Source: an uncultured Dialister sp.
Lineage (GTDB): Bacteria; Bacillota; Negativicutes; Veillonellales; Dialisteraceae
Assembly: GCA_900314595.1 (NCBI GenBank)
Contig: OMVW01000003.1
Span: 1 to 64,000, forward strand
Direction: 5' to 3'
Length of the DNA: 64,000 nucleotides
Position numbers and translations under genes: made by a program. Under the pieces are notes generated by a model that did not search any database, had not been told where the DNA came from, and saw only the letters and a program-made list of their open reading frames with translations. Below, in pieces: positions 17,195 through 26,670 of this stretch (positions are counted from its first letter, which is position 1; every line of letters begins with the position of its first letter).

Positions 17195-19578
17195 TCTGAT
17201 TCTCCTGATTCTATACTACGACGTCTTTTGACTGATTTTTCCACTGAACCGCCTTCCTCCCCCTTTGCGGCGGCAGTCCGACGCTTCGGGTGAGAAGGAC
17301 AGTCTGGATTGGAGCATGTAATAAATTCTTTCCCTGTCTTGAATTTCTTTTTTACCATAATGGAACCACAAGTGGTGCAGAACTGGTTAACCGGTTCATT
17401 CCATAGAGCCATATCACATTTCGGATATTGGCTGCAGCCATAGAAAATTTTCCCTTTATGGCTCCTTCTCTGCACCATATGTCCCTCATGACATTTAGGA
17501 CAGATAATACCGGTATCAATGACAATCGCTTTATTGGTATTGCAATTCGGACATTTCAGGTACCGGCCATAAGGCCCTTCCCTATAAACCATGAGGGTTC
17601 CGCATTTGTCACAATGCACATCGGAAACTTCTTCCTCCCCCTGCAGTACACTGTAAGGCTTGATATTCCGGCAATCCGGATAATTCGGACAGGCAAGATA
17701 CTTACCGTAGCGGCCAACTTTCACAATCATGTTGGCACCACATTTCTCACATTTCACATCAGTGACCACCTGATTTTCTTTCCGTTCCTTTTCAGATTCC
17801 ACATTGGCTGCTTCCAGTTCACTGCTGAAAACTTTGTAAAAATCTGTAAGAACTTTTTTATAGGTAGCGTGACCATCAGCGATCTTGTCCAGCCAGCTTT
17901 CCAGACTGGCCGTGAAATCCACATTGATAATTCCTTCGAAATATTTTTTCAGGAGATCCGTGGTCTTGAATCCGATTTCCGTAGGAACGAACTGCTTTCC
18001 TTCCTTTACCACATATTGTCTTTTCTGAATTGTATCCAGGATAGGAGCATAGGTAGATGGACGGCCGATACCTTTCTCTTCGAGAGTTTTAATGAGGCTG
18101 GCTTCCGTATATCGGGGCGGCGGAGTTGTAAAATGCTGCTCTCCCTCTGTCTTCACATTCTTAACGATTTCTCCTTTTTTGAGGACTGGAAGTTCATGGA
18201 TATCTTCTCCTTCCACCTTTTTTTCCTTCGCAGACTGCATGACAGTGAAACCATCAAAAAGAACTCTGCTTCCGGTTGCTTTCAGCACACACCGGCCACT
18301 TCCTAAAAGGGCTGTAGTCGTCTGCTGTTTCTGGGGAGCCATCTGACTGGCAATAAAACGATTCCAGATCAATGTATACAGTTTAAGCTGCTCCCTCGTC
18401 AGTACTGATTCCAGCACTTCCGGCGGGAAAAGAAGGCTGGTAGGACGAATGGCTTCATGGGCATCCTGTGCCTTTTTTGATTTGGCAAATACATTGGGTT
18501 TAGGAGGCAGATACTCTTCCCCGTAGACCGATTCTATATAGGGTCGTACCTGATTGATCATTTCATCAGAAATACGTGTGGAGTCAGTACGCATATAGGT
18601 AATAAGACCTACGTGTCCGTGTCCCGGTACTTCTATGCCTTCATACAGGGCCTGAGCAATCGCCATAGTCCTTCTGGACGGGAAATTCAGTTTATTGACG
18701 GCATCCTGCTGCATGGTGGATGTGGTATAGGGAGGTTTTGCCTTTCTCTGTTTGACAGACTTAACGACGGAAAGGATTTCTGCCTCTTTTCCATCGATTT
18801 CAGCCACGGCCTGGTCTGATGTTTCCTTATTGGAAATCACTGCCTCTTTACCATCGATCTGTATAAGTTTTGCAGTAAATTTCTCCCGGTCTTCTTTCTG
18901 GTAAATTCCTTCAATCGTCCAGTATTCTTCCGGATTGAAAGCCCTGATTTCTTCTTCCCTTTCACAGATGAGGCGAGTTGCGACAGACTGCACGCGGCCC
19001 GCGGAGAGCCCCCGGTAAATCTGTTTCCACAGCCAGGGAGAGAGTTTGTATCCCACAAGACGATCCAGTACACGCCTTGCCTGCTGCGCATCGACCCGGT
19101 TCATATCAATCGGTCCCGGATGGGCGATAGCCGCCCTGATGGCAGGCGGTGTGATTTCATGAAAGGCAATCCGCACATTATCTGCAGGATTAACGTCAAG
19201 AAGCTTGGAAAGATGCCAGGAAATCGCTTCTCCCTCACGATCAGGGTCCGTTGCCAAAAGGACATCTCTGGCACGATTGGCCTCTTTCTGCAAATCCTTA
19301 ATGACAGACTCCCGTTCCACGGAATCTACATATTCCGGGGTAAAACCGTCATCGATGTCAACACCCAGTGTTTTCTTTGGAAGATCCCTCAAATGACCTT
19401 TGGAAGCCATCACTTTATAATCGGGACCAAGGATACGCTCAATCGTCTTTGCTTTTGCCGGTGATTCCACTACTACCAAATGCTTCCCCTTAGGATTGGG
19501 TTTTCTCCTGAAGGTGATTTCGCCGGTCTTTCGGCCTTTTCTTTTCTTTGTAATTGTAATCGTTCTTGTAATGGGCAA
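17191..19578 (-). CDS. topA: DNA topoisomerase I
   Basis: 795 residues from a TTG at 19578, chosen because GGGAGG lies seven bases upstream; an ATG frame to 19629 has no ribosome site. A basic 35-residue leader precedes KGKHLVVVESPAKAKTIE (Toprim domain). The catalytic tyrosine is in GLITYMRTDSTRIS. The C-terminus carries four C4 zinc ribbons (starting at KCEKCG, HCDKCG, ICPKCH and FCTTCG). The enzyme relaxes negative supercoils. It lies between dprA and trmFO in the conserved order. Confidence 0.96.
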   Translation of the reverse strand: MPITRTITITKKRKGRKTGEITFRRKPNPKGKHLVVVESPAKAKTIERILGPDYKVMASKGHLRDLPKKTLGVDIDDGFTPEYVDSVERESVIKDLQKEANRARDVLLATDPDREGEAISWHLSKLLDVNPADNVRIAFHEITPPAIRAAIAHPGPIDMNRVDAQQARRVLDRLVGYKLSPWLWKQIYRGLSAGRVQSVATRLICEREEEIRAFNPEEYWTIEGIYQKEDREKFTAKLIQIDGKEAVISNKETSDQAVAEIDGKEAEILSVVKSVKQRKAKPPYTTSTMQQDAVNKLNFPSRRTMAIAQALYEGIEVPGHGHVGLITYMRTDSTRISDEMINQVRPYIESVYGEEYLPPKPNVFAKSKKAQDAHEAIRPTSLLFPPEVLESVLTREQLKLYTLIWNRFIASQMAPQKQQTTTALLGSGRCVLKATGSRVLFDGFTVMQSAKEKKVEGEDIHELPVLKKGEIVKNVKTEGEQHFTTPPPRYTEASLIKTLEEKGIGRPSTYAPILDTIQKRQYVVKEGKQFVPTEIGFKTTDLLKKYFEGIINVDFTASLESWLDKIADGHATYKKVLTDFYKVFSSELEAANVESEKERKENQVVTDVKCEKCGANMIVKVGRYGKYLACPNYPDCRNIKPYSVLQGEEEVSDVHCDKCGTLMVYREGPYGRYLKCPNCNTNKAIVIDTGIICPKCHEGHMVQRRSHKGKIFYGCSQYPKCDMALWNEPVNQFCTTCGSIMVKKKFKTGKEFITCSNPDCPSHPKRRTAAAKGEEGGSVEKSVKRRRSIESGESD

Positions 19579-19642
19579 GGTAAATCCTCCCTGAAGAAAT
19601 AAGTCCATAAGAATCCATAGATTTCCCAAAGGTATAAAGTAT

Positions 19643-20731
19643 TCAGCCTTTGATTACGATGTACCTGCCAGGACCGGTTTCTTTTATATATCCTTTCAGT
19701 TGCAGCTGAAGCAGAAGCATAGTCAGCTTCACCACTGACAAACCGGACTGCTGAATGATATCTTCCGCAGTAATCTCATTTTCCGTACAGCAGAAACGAT
19801 ACACCAATTCTTCTTCCAGTGTCAACTGTTCTTTGAAAACTTTTTCTTTTCCCACTTCTTCCGCAGCGTCCCAGCCGTATTCGCTAAGCACATCTTTATA
19901 CGAAGTACAGCAAATAGCGCCATTTCTAATCAGCTGGTTCGTCCCTTTGCAGGAAGGAATATAAATGCTCCCCGGTACGGAAAAAACATCTCTTCCCTCT
20001 TCCAGTGCAAAATCAGAAGTAATCAGGGAACCACTCCGCTCTGCCGCTTCCACTACGATAACCCCTCTTGCCATGCCGGAAATAATACGGTTTCTTGCAG
20101 GAAACTGCCGCCCCAGAGGAGGTGTACCCAGCGGATATTCAGAAATAAGAGTGCCTCCATTTTCGATAACCTGAAGAAAAAGATTCCTGTTCTCCGGTGG
20201 ATAAACACGGTCCAGTCCGCATGCGGCCACTACGACAGTTTTCCCGTTTCCCTCCAGAGCCCCCTTATGGGCGGCACTGTCAATTCCTCTGGCCCCGCCG
20301 GAAACAATGGTTACTTCCTGCTTTGCCAGTTCCCTTGAAAAAGTTCCCGCAGTCTGGATTCCATAGGAAGTTGCCTTTCTGGATCCCACTACGGCAATCA
20401 TTTTTTCATCAGAAGGTACAGCTCCTTTGTAAAAAAGGACAGCAGGAGGATTGGAAGTCGCCGCAAGGAGCAGCGGATAATCCTCATCTTCCCAGGTACA
20501 GCAGCGGATATCAGCCTTATATAATTCCTCTTCTACCCGGTCCGGTTCCGTCGTATGACGCCATTCCAGAAAAGCTGCTTCCGTTTTCCCTTTTAAAATC
20601 TTCGCATTGCGTATATCCTCATCAGGTGCCTTCCATACATCTTCCGGAGTATCGAAGAATTCAATAAGTCCCCGCATATGTTTCGCGCCAAGGCCCGGAC
20701 ATCCCGGAAGAGCAGCTGCATACTTATCCAT
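19643..20731 (-). CDS. dprA: DNA-processing protein DprA
   Basis: 362 residues. An N-terminal helix-hairpin-helix/SAM-like part (1-75) precedes the Rossmann core with VVGSRKATSYG, SGGARGIDSAAHKGAL, ISEYPLGTPP and FPARNRIISGMA, then a C-terminal winged helix (about 300-360). DprA loads RecA on incoming single-stranded DNA during transformation. GGAGG six bases before the ATG overlaps the comM stop region. With comM and yraN next to it, this cluster supports DNA uptake ability, but other competence genes are not in this window. Confidence 0.96.
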   Translation of the reverse strand: MDKYAAALPGCPGLGAKHMRGLIEFFDTPEDVWKAPDEDIRNAKILKGKTEAAFLEWRHTTEPDRVEEELYKADIRCCTWEDEDYPLLLAATSNPPAVLFYKGAVPSDEKMIAVVGSRKATSYGIQTAGTFSRELAKQEVTIVSGGARGIDSAAHKGALEGNGKTVVVAACGLDRVYPPENRNLFLQVIENGGTLISEYPLGTPPLGRQFPARNRIISGMARGVIVVEAAERSGSLITSDFALEEGRDVFSVPGSIYIPSCKGTNQLIRNGAICCTSYKDVLSEYGWDAAEEVGKEKVFKEQLTLEEELVYRFCCTENEITAEDIIQQSGLSVVKLTMLLLQLQLKGYIKETGPGRYIVIKG

Positions 20732-20734
20732 AAA

Positions 20735-22249
20735 TTACCTCCGGGGAATCATATTCCGATAACTGATGGCCTCTGCCACATGATCCGATTGAATCTGTTC
20801 CTTCCCATCCAAATCAGCGATGGTTCTTGCCACTTTAATAATCCGGTCATAACTTCTTGCAGATAAATGAAGCTTTTCGAAAACCTCCCGCAGCATTTCT
20901 GTGCCATCCTTATCCAGTGCACAGGTTTCTTTCAGCTGCCGGTGTCCCATTTGGGCATTGTTCTGCATATGCCACCGTGAAAGCCGTTCCGCCTGAATAG
21001 CCCTTGCCGCAGCCACCCGGGCAGCTATATCTTTAGATGCTTCTCCCTTGATGGTCGCTGTCAGTTCACTGTACTTTGGTCTCTGGACAGATACATGAAG
21101 GTCAATTCTGTCCAGGAGAGGTCCTGAAATCTTTCTTCCATAGCTCCTGATTTCCCCATCTGTACAGGTGCAGGGATGATCAGGATCTCCCAGATATCCA
21201 CAGGGACATGGATTCATAGCTGCAATAAGGATAAAATCAGCGGGATATGTAAAGGATGCATTGACCCTGGAAATATGGACTTCCCGATCCTCAAGAGGCT
21301 GACGAAGCACCTCCAGTACGGATCTTGGAAATTCCGGAAGTTCATCAAGAAACAGCACTCCACGGTGGGCTAGCGTTACTTCGCCGGGCCGTGGGATGGT
21401 CCCGCCGCCGATAAGCCCCGCCATTGAAATCGTGTGATGGGGACTCCTGAATGGTCTCTCCCTAATGATATCCTGTGCCTTGAAAAGACCGGCTACGCTG
21501 TAGATTTTCGTGACTTCCAGAGCTTCTTCCCTTGACATGGGAGGAAGGATAGTCGTGATACGCCGGGCCAGCATAGTCTTGCCTGATCCGGGAGGACCGG
21601 TCATGAGCATGTTATGAGCACCGGCTGCGGCAATTTCCATAGCCCTTTTTGCCATAAACTGGCCCTGTACCTCAGCGAAATCCACATCGCTCATGATTTC
21701 CTGTCTCGTTTCGTGCCGCACTGCCGGATGCAGGGGTTCTTTTCCAATCAAGAATTCAACCAGTTCCCGGAGGGTCTTTGGACCATAAACCTCAATATTT
21801 TCGCAGAGAAGAGCCTCATTGGTCACTTCCGGAGCCATGAAGAAACGGGATATACCCTCCTCTTTCCCTGCAAGTACCATGGAAAGAATACCAGGAACCG
21901 GCCGTATTTCCCCTTTTAAGGATAATTCGCCAATAAAAATCGTATTAGCCAGGCATTCCTCAGGGATTTCCCCGCTTGCCGCCAGAAGTCCGATAGCAAT
22001 GGACAAATCCAGACCGGAACCGTCCTTTTTCAAATCTGCCGGCGCCAGATTGACTGTAACCTTGTCGACAGGAAAATGGTAACCTGAATTCCGAATGGCC
22101 GAATGGACCCGTTCTTTGGATTCTTTAATGGAAGCTGCCGGAAGTCCGACAATATCAAAGGCGGGCACTGCCTTGTTGATATCTACTTCCACCCCGATGA
22201 CATGCCCGTTAAGCCCGAAAGTGGTCGTTCCCAGAACTTTTGAATACAT
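20735..22249 (-). CDS. comM: YifB/ComM family Mg-chelatase-like AAA ATPase
   Basis: 504 residues from the ATG at 22249, eight bases after AGGAG; the ATG two codons earlier is too close to it. An N-terminal Lon-protease-like domain (to about 170) precedes AAA+ motifs GPPGSGKTMLARR, VLFLDELPEF and MNPCPCGYLG, then a C-terminal Mg-chelatase domain. ComM is a hexameric helicase that widens branch migration during integration of transforming DNA. It sits 31 bases after yraN. Confidence 0.94.
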   Translation of the reverse strand: MYSKVLGTTTFGLNGHVIGVEVDINKAVPAFDIVGLPAASIKESKERVHSAIRNSGYHFPVDKVTVNLAPADLKKDGSGLDLSIAIGLLAASGEIPEECLANTIFIGELSLKGEIRPVPGILSMVLAGKEEGISRFFMAPEVTNEALLCENIEVYGPKTLRELVEFLIGKEPLHPAVRHETRQEIMSDVDFAEVQGQFMAKRAMEIAAAGAHNMLMTGPPGSGKTMLARRITTILPPMSREEALEVTKIYSVAGLFKAQDIIRERPFRSPHHTISMAGLIGGGTIPRPGEVTLAHRGVLFLDELPEFPRSVLEVLRQPLEDREVHISRVNASFTYPADFILIAAMNPCPCGYLGDPDHPCTCTDGEIRSYGRKISGPLLDRIDLHVSVQRPKYSELTATIKGEASKDIAARVAAARAIQAERLSRWHMQNNAQMGHRQLKETCALDKDGTEMLREVFEKLHLSARSYDRIIKVARTIADLDGKEQIQSDHVAEAISYRNMIPRR

Positions 22250-22280
22250 AGGCATTTCTCCTTATTGACCCAGATTCTGT

Positions 22281-22634
22281 TCAGAATGCATTTTTTATAT
22301 GACGATACCTGGCAGCTCCTCCAGGTTCCGCCAAAATTTCAACCACATCAAAACGGATTCTTCTTCCTTCGATACGGCGGCCCAGAAGGTACATTTTCGC
22401 CGTATAACGAATATGCTGCTGCTTTACCGGCCTTACAGATTCCACCGGTTCCCCATACCGCCGATTGTGACGGCTTTTGACCTCCACAAAGACAAGCGTC
22501 CCCTCATCTTCCATAATCAGGTCAATCTCCCCATGGGCACTTTTGAAATTTCTCCTGATAAACCGATATCCTTTTTTCATTAGGTATTCTTTTGCAAGAC
22601 TTTCTCCATCATTTCCAAAAGCAGTGGTCTGCAT
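22281..22634 (-). CDS. YraN/UPF0102 family endonuclease-like protein
   Basis: 117 residues from the ATG at 22634 with AAGGAGG six bases upstream. The core GEIDLIMEDEGTLVFVEVKSR-like segment (positions about 40-60) has the D-ExK signature of a PD-(D/E)xK Holliday-junction-resolvase-like fold. Function is unproven in the family. It leads the yraN-comM-dprA-topA-trmFO operon, in which it is commonly next to rnhB; here rnhB is about 7.3 kb away. Confidence 0.92.
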   Translation of the reverse strand: MQTTAFGNDGESLAKEYLMKKGYRFIRRNFKSAHGEIDLIMEDEGTLVFVEVKSRHNRRYGEPVESVRPVKQQHIRYTAKMYLLGRRIEGRRIRFDVVEILAEPGGAARYRHIKNAF

Positions 22635-22651
22635 GGCTCCTCCTTTTGAAA

Positions 22652-22802
22652 GAATCATTCTACTTTATTTATTTTATGATTGTATGAAATGATTCGTCAA
22701 TGAGTAAAAACGATTCATAAACAAATGATATGAATCATCCATTTATTATGATATTCAGTAATAATTTAAGCCGCATTTCGTAATCGCCCGTTCTAGAATC
22801 AT
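22652..22802. promoter_or_regulatory. Promoter region of yraN-comM-dprA-topA with repeated GAATCAT motif
   Basis: On the minus strand TTGACG (22695-22700), an 18-base spacer and TAAAAT (22671-22676). The heptamer GAATCAT or its complement occurs at 22652, 22689, 22732 and 22796, with a one-base variant at 22712. One copy overlaps the -35 spacer and one lies by the ribosome site. These could be binding sites for a regulator; no known consensus is claimed. Confidence 0.45.
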
Positions 22803-22808
22803 TTGCAT

Positions 22809-22848
22809 AAAAAATCCCGGATCCCTTAACAGGACCCAGGATTTTTTT
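22809..22848 (-). terminator. Terminator of the tetrapyrrole operon
   Basis: Imperfect hairpin AATCCCGGATCC/GGACCCAGGATT with T-runs at both ends, just after the hemL stop. Confidence 0.7.
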
Positions 22849-22851
22849 AGT

Positions 22852-24150
22852 TCACGCTTTTGCTGCAGCTTCCATGGCTTTTTCGGCTGCACGGATTGTC
22901 ATTTCAATATCTTCATCGCTGTGGGCGTAAGACAAGAAGAGTGTTTCAAAGGGAGAAGGTGCCAGATAAATATGCTGATCCAGCATGGAAAGAAACCATG
23001 CTTTGAACTGTTTCGCATTGGCTGCACAGGCATCCCGGTAGTTCAGAACTTCCCTTTCGGAAAAGAAAATACCAAACATGGACCCAGATTGATGACAGAC
23101 AAGAGGCACACCGGCTTTATCGGCCACAGACTTAAAGCCAGCCAGCAAAGTCTTTGTTTTATCTTCCAGAATCTTATCGAAATCCGGGATTGCCATCATC
23201 TGCTTCAGTGTTTCAATACCGGCAGTCACGGCCAGAGGATTTCCGGAAAGAGTTCCTGCCTGATAAACACTTCCATCCGGGGCGATGCAGTTCATGATTT
23301 CCCTACGTCCGCCATAAGCAGCGGCCGGAAGGCCCCCGCCAATGATTTTGCCAAGGCAGGTCAGATCCGGATGAATATGGTATCTTGCCTGGGCTCCATG
23401 GAAAGCCGTACGGAAACCGCACATGACTTCATCAAATATAAGGACTGTACCATGTTTTTCAGTTTCCTTCCGGAGCGTATCGAGGAATCCATCTACCGGC
23501 GGGACGCAGCACATATTTCCTGCTACCGGTTCTACAATGACAGCAGCGATTTCATCGCCCTGTTCATCCATGATCAGGGTAAATGCGGGAATATCATTGT
23601 AAGGTACAACAAGGGTATCTTTGGCTGTCCCTTTTGTGACACCGGCAGAATCGGGGCTGCCAAAAGTAGCTGCACCAGATCCGGCCTTGACCAGAAGACT
23701 GTCCCCATGTCCATGATAACATCCTTCAAATTTCAGGATTTTATCTCGTCCTGTATATCCGCGAGCCGCGCGCAGTGCGCTCATGGTAGCCTCCGTACCA
23801 GAATTGACCATGCGCATTTTCTCGATGGAAGGATATACTTCATGAATCAGTTTGGCAATTTCTGTTTCCATAAGCGTGGGAGCTCCATAACTGGTGCTCC
23901 GTTCGGCAGCCTTCTGAATAGCGGAAATCACGGCAGGATGAGCATGACCCAGAACCATGGGCCCCCAGGAACCTACATAATCAATGTAGGTATTTCCATC
24001 AATATCAGTAATATGAGAGCCTTTTGCCTCTTTGATGAAAGGAGGCGGGCAGCCCATATGGGGATAGGAACGAACAGGACTGTTGACTCCCCCGGGCATG
24101 TAAAGCCGGGCTTCTTCAAAGGCAGCCTTTGACTTTTCCAGGCTGATCAT
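22852..24150 (-). CDS. hemL: Glutamate-1-semialdehyde 2,1-aminomutase
   Basis: 432 residues from the ATG at 24150, which overlaps the hemB stop by four bases and follows AAGGAGG. PLP enzyme of the class III aminotransferase fold: NSPVRSYPHMGC near the N-terminus, GTEATMSALRAARGYTGR, and FDEVMCGFR followed by the PLP lysine in LGKIIGGGLPAAAYGG. It converts glutamate-1-semialdehyde to 5-aminolevulinate, the second step of the C5 route started by HemA. Last gene of the operon, followed by a terminator. Confidence 0.97.
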   Translation of the reverse strand: MISLEKSKAAFEEARLYMPGGVNSPVRSYPHMGCPPPFIKEAKGSHITDIDGNTYIDYVGSWGPMVLGHAHPAVISAIQKAAERSTSYGAPTLMETEIAKLIHEVYPSIEKMRMVNSGTEATMSALRAARGYTGRDKILKFEGCYHGHGDSLLVKAGSGAATFGSPDSAGVTKGTAKDTLVVPYNDIPAFTLIMDEQGDEIAAVIVEPVAGNMCCVPPVDGFLDTLRKETEKHGTVLIFDEVMCGFRTAFHGAQARYHIHPDLTCLGKIIGGGLPAAAYGGRREIMNCIAPDGSVYQAGTLSGNPLAVTAGIETLKQMMAIPDFDKILEDKTKTLLAGFKSVADKAGVPLVCHQSGSMFGIFFSEREVLNYRDACAANAKQFKAWFLSMLDQHIYLAPSPFETLFLSYAHSDEDIEMTIRAAEKAMEAAAKA

Positions 24151-25133
24151 AATCCCTTTTCCTCCTTCATCCATTTTGCCACATCCGGAGCATGGTAGGA
24201 AATGATGATATCTGCACCGGCCCGCTTCATGCAGAGAAGGGATTCCATAACGATTCTCTTTTCATCAATCCAGCCTTTTGCTGCAGCAGCCTTTACCATA
24301 GCATATTCACCGGACACATTATAAGTTGCAACAGGACGATTTACATGGTCACGAACCTGACGAACGATATCCAGATATGCCAGGGCAGGCTTTACCATAA
24401 TGATATCTGCTCCTTCTTCCATATCCAGATCCACTTCCTTCATGGCTTCCCTGCTGTTTGCCGGGTCCATCTGGTAACCCCTGCGGTCACCAAACTGGGG
24501 AGCAGAATCGGCAGCATCACGGAATGGACCATAATAGCCGGATGCATATTTTACTGCATAAGACATAATGGAAACATCCTGAAGGTCATTGGCATCCAGG
24601 GTTTCACGGATTTTCGCAATACGGCCATCCATCATATCAGACGGTGCCACAATGTCCGCGCCGCATTCAGCCTGGGAAAGAGCCACTTTGGCAAGCAATT
24701 CAAGGGTTGGATCATTATCCACTTCATGACCCTTCAGCTGACCGCAGTGACCACTCTTCGTATACTGGCAGAGACATACGTCGCCTACGATAACGAGTTC
24801 CGGTACCGCTGCCTTGATGGCTTTCATAGCACGCTGCACAGGACTTGTCATATCCCAGGCGGAAGAGCCGATATCATCCTTGTATTCCGGAAGGCCGAAA
24901 ACTTCCACGGCAGGAATACCCATTTTATAAATTTCTTCAGCCACCTTCACCGCGTTATCAACGGAGAGATGGTACTGTCCTGGCATACTTGGAATTTCTT
25001 CTTTAATATTGTTTCCCGGCACAACGAAAATCGGGTAAACGAAATCATTGAGTTCCAGGGAATTTTCCCTGACCATGGAACGGATCGCTTCCGTTCTTCT
25101 GAGACGTCTTGGGCGAAGAGTATTTAATTTCAT
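24147..25133 (-). CDS. hemB: Porphobilinogen synthase (5-aminolevulinate dehydratase), zinc type
   Basis: 328 residues. The metal site DVCLCQYTKSGHCG (Cys120, Cys122, Cys130) is the three-cysteine zinc type rather than the aspartate-rich magnesium type. Schiff-base lysines are in SYAVKYASGYYGPFRDA and IMVKPALAYLD. It condenses two 5-aminolevulinates to porphobilinogen. Its ATG overlaps the stop of cobA-hemD by four bases. Confidence 0.97.
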   Translation of the reverse strand: MKLNTLRPRRLRRTEAIRSMVRENSLELNDFVYPIFVVPGNNIKEEIPSMPGQYHLSVDNAVKVAEEIYKMGIPAVEVFGLPEYKDDIGSSAWDMTSPVQRAMKAIKAAVPELVIVGDVCLCQYTKSGHCGQLKGHEVDNDPTLELLAKVALSQAECGADIVAPSDMMDGRIAKIRETLDANDLQDVSIMSYAVKYASGYYGPFRDAADSAPQFGDRRGYQMDPANSREAMKEVDLDMEEGADIIMVKPALAYLDIVRQVRDHVNRPVATYNVSGEYAMVKAAAAKGWIDEKRIVMESLLCMKRAGADIIISYHAPDVAKWMKEEKGL

Positions 25134-26650
25134 TTCTGACTGACTCCTTCTTCAATGGCATGAACAAGACCATCAATTGTAAAAACTTTGGAAATAATAG
25201 ATGGTTCCAGATTATATTTTCTGCAGGTATCCGCCGTAATGGGTCCGATGCACGCAAGGGTTACGCCCTTCAAAAGCTCACCTTTCCCATCAAGCTGGTT
25301 CATCAGGTTGTAAACCGTAGATGAACTGGTAAAAGTAATCATATCGGCGCCATGATTCTGAAGAATTTCAATCAGTTTCTCTTTATTCTCCTCATCTGGT
25401 ACAGTCTGGTATGCTTCTACCACATCCACAGAACAGCCGAAATCACGCAGTCCTTCCGGAAGAACACTTCTTGCCACTTTTGCCCTGGCAATTAGAATCT
25501 TTTCTTTTCCTTTGAGGAGAGGTTTCATGACGGCCAGCAGATTTTCAGCTTTGTACTTTTCCGGTACACAATCTGCCCTTATGCCATGGCGGGCAAGCCA
25601 GCGGGCCGTTGCCGGTCCGATGGCACCGATTTTCAGATGGCCCAGTGCCCTGGTATCCATTCCTTTATCATAAAGCCGTTTGAAGAAATAGTCCACCCCA
25701 TTCTGGCTTGTAAAAAGCAGCCAGTCGTAAGTTGAAATGTGTTCAAGCGCCTCATCCATTCCTTTATAGTTATCGGAAGGTTCTTTAATAGCAATTGTCG
25801 GAATCTCGATGGTTTCTGCACCTTTTTCATTCAGCACATCCACGAGACGGGAAGCCTGTGCTCTGGAACGGGTAACAATGATTTTTTTACCAAACAGAGG
25901 ACGGTCATCAAACCAGCGCATATCCTGACGGAGATTGACCACATCCCCCACGATAAATACTGCCGGCGGCCTTATACCAAGTTTATTTACATCATCTGCC
26001 GCCTTTTCCAGAGTAGTTGTATAAGTTTCCTGATAGGGACGGGTGCCCCAGCAGACAAAGGCCGCGGGCGTATCCTTGCTCCTTCCGTATTTCATCAGCT
26101 GGGAGGCAATCATGGAAGTATTTGCAACACCCATCAGAAAAATCAGTGTATCCACACCACCTGCGAGCTTATCCCAGTGAATGGAAGATTCATTTTTGGT
26201 CGGATCTTCATGACCGGTAATAACAGCAAAGGATGCTGCCATCTTCCGATGAGTCACCGGAATTCCCGCATAAGCCGGAGCAGCAATAGCACTCGTTACA
26301 CCGGGAACTTCCTCAAACGGCACACCTGCTTCTTTGAGAACTTCGATTTCCTCCCCGCCGCGGCCGAAAACAAAAGGGTCACCGCCTTTCAGACGGGCAA
26401 CAACTTTTCCCTCTTTCCCCTTTTCTGCCAGAAGAAGACTAATATCATGCTGCTTCATGGTATGATTGCCTGCCTTCTTGCCGACATAAATATATTCGGC
26501 CTCCGGATTCATAAAGCGAAGGAGCCTCTTATCAGCAAGATAATCACCAACTACCACATCAGCTTCTTCCAGACATCTTTTTCCCTTGAGCGTCAGCAGT
26601 TCTGGATCTCCTGGTCCTGCGCCAATCAGATAAACTTTCCCTTTTTTCAT
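25130..26650 (-). CDS. cobA-hemD: Bifunctional uroporphyrinogen-III C-methyltransferase / uroporphyrinogen-III synthase
   Basis: 506 residues, a fusion of two enzymes. Residues 1-245 are SUMT (CobA): VYLIGAGPGDPELLTLKG, VARLKGGDPFVFGRGGEE and the VTSAIAAPAYAGIP loop. Residues about 250-506 are uroporphyrinogen-III synthase (HemD): VTRSRAQASRLVDVL at the start, FTSQNGVDYFF and TFTSSSTVYNL. HemD closes hydroxymethylbilane to uroporphyrinogen III, and CobA methylates this at C2 and C7 to precorrin-2, so the fusion channels flux to sirohaem or corrinoids. The fusion is common in Firmicutes and Negativicutes. Confidence 0.96.
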   Translation of the reverse strand: MKKGKVYLIGAGPGDPELLTLKGKRCLEEADVVVGDYLADKRLLRFMNPEAEYIYVGKKAGNHTMKQHDISLLLAEKGKEGKVVARLKGGDPFVFGRGGEEIEVLKEAGVPFEEVPGVTSAIAAPAYAGIPVTHRKMAASFAVITGHEDPTKNESSIHWDKLAGGVDTLIFLMGVANTSMIASQLMKYGRSKDTPAAFVCWGTRPYQETYTTTLEKAADDVNKLGIRPPAVFIVGDVVNLRQDMRWFDDRPLFGKKIIVTRSRAQASRLVDVLNEKGAETIEIPTIAIKEPSDNYKGMDEALEHISTYDWLLFTSQNGVDYFFKRLYDKGMDTRALGHLKIGAIGPATARWLARHGIRADCVPEKYKAENLLAVMKPLLKGKEKILIARAKVARSVLPEGLRDFGCSVDVVEAYQTVPDEENKEKLIEILQNHGADMITFTSSSTVYNLMNQLDGKGELLKGVTLACIGPITADTCRKYNLEPSIISKVFTIDGLVHAIEEGVSQK

Positions 26651-26670
26651 AAAATTCTCCTCAAATACAA

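Noticed and set aside
22659..22806. Thirteen-codon hydrophobic mini-ORF upstream of yraN
   Set aside because: No ribosome-binding site and no terminator, unlike the locus at 59.1 kb.
22921..24132. Plus-strand open frame of 403 codons opposite hemL
   Set aside because: Shadow of hemL; the hemL frame has all catalytic motifs.
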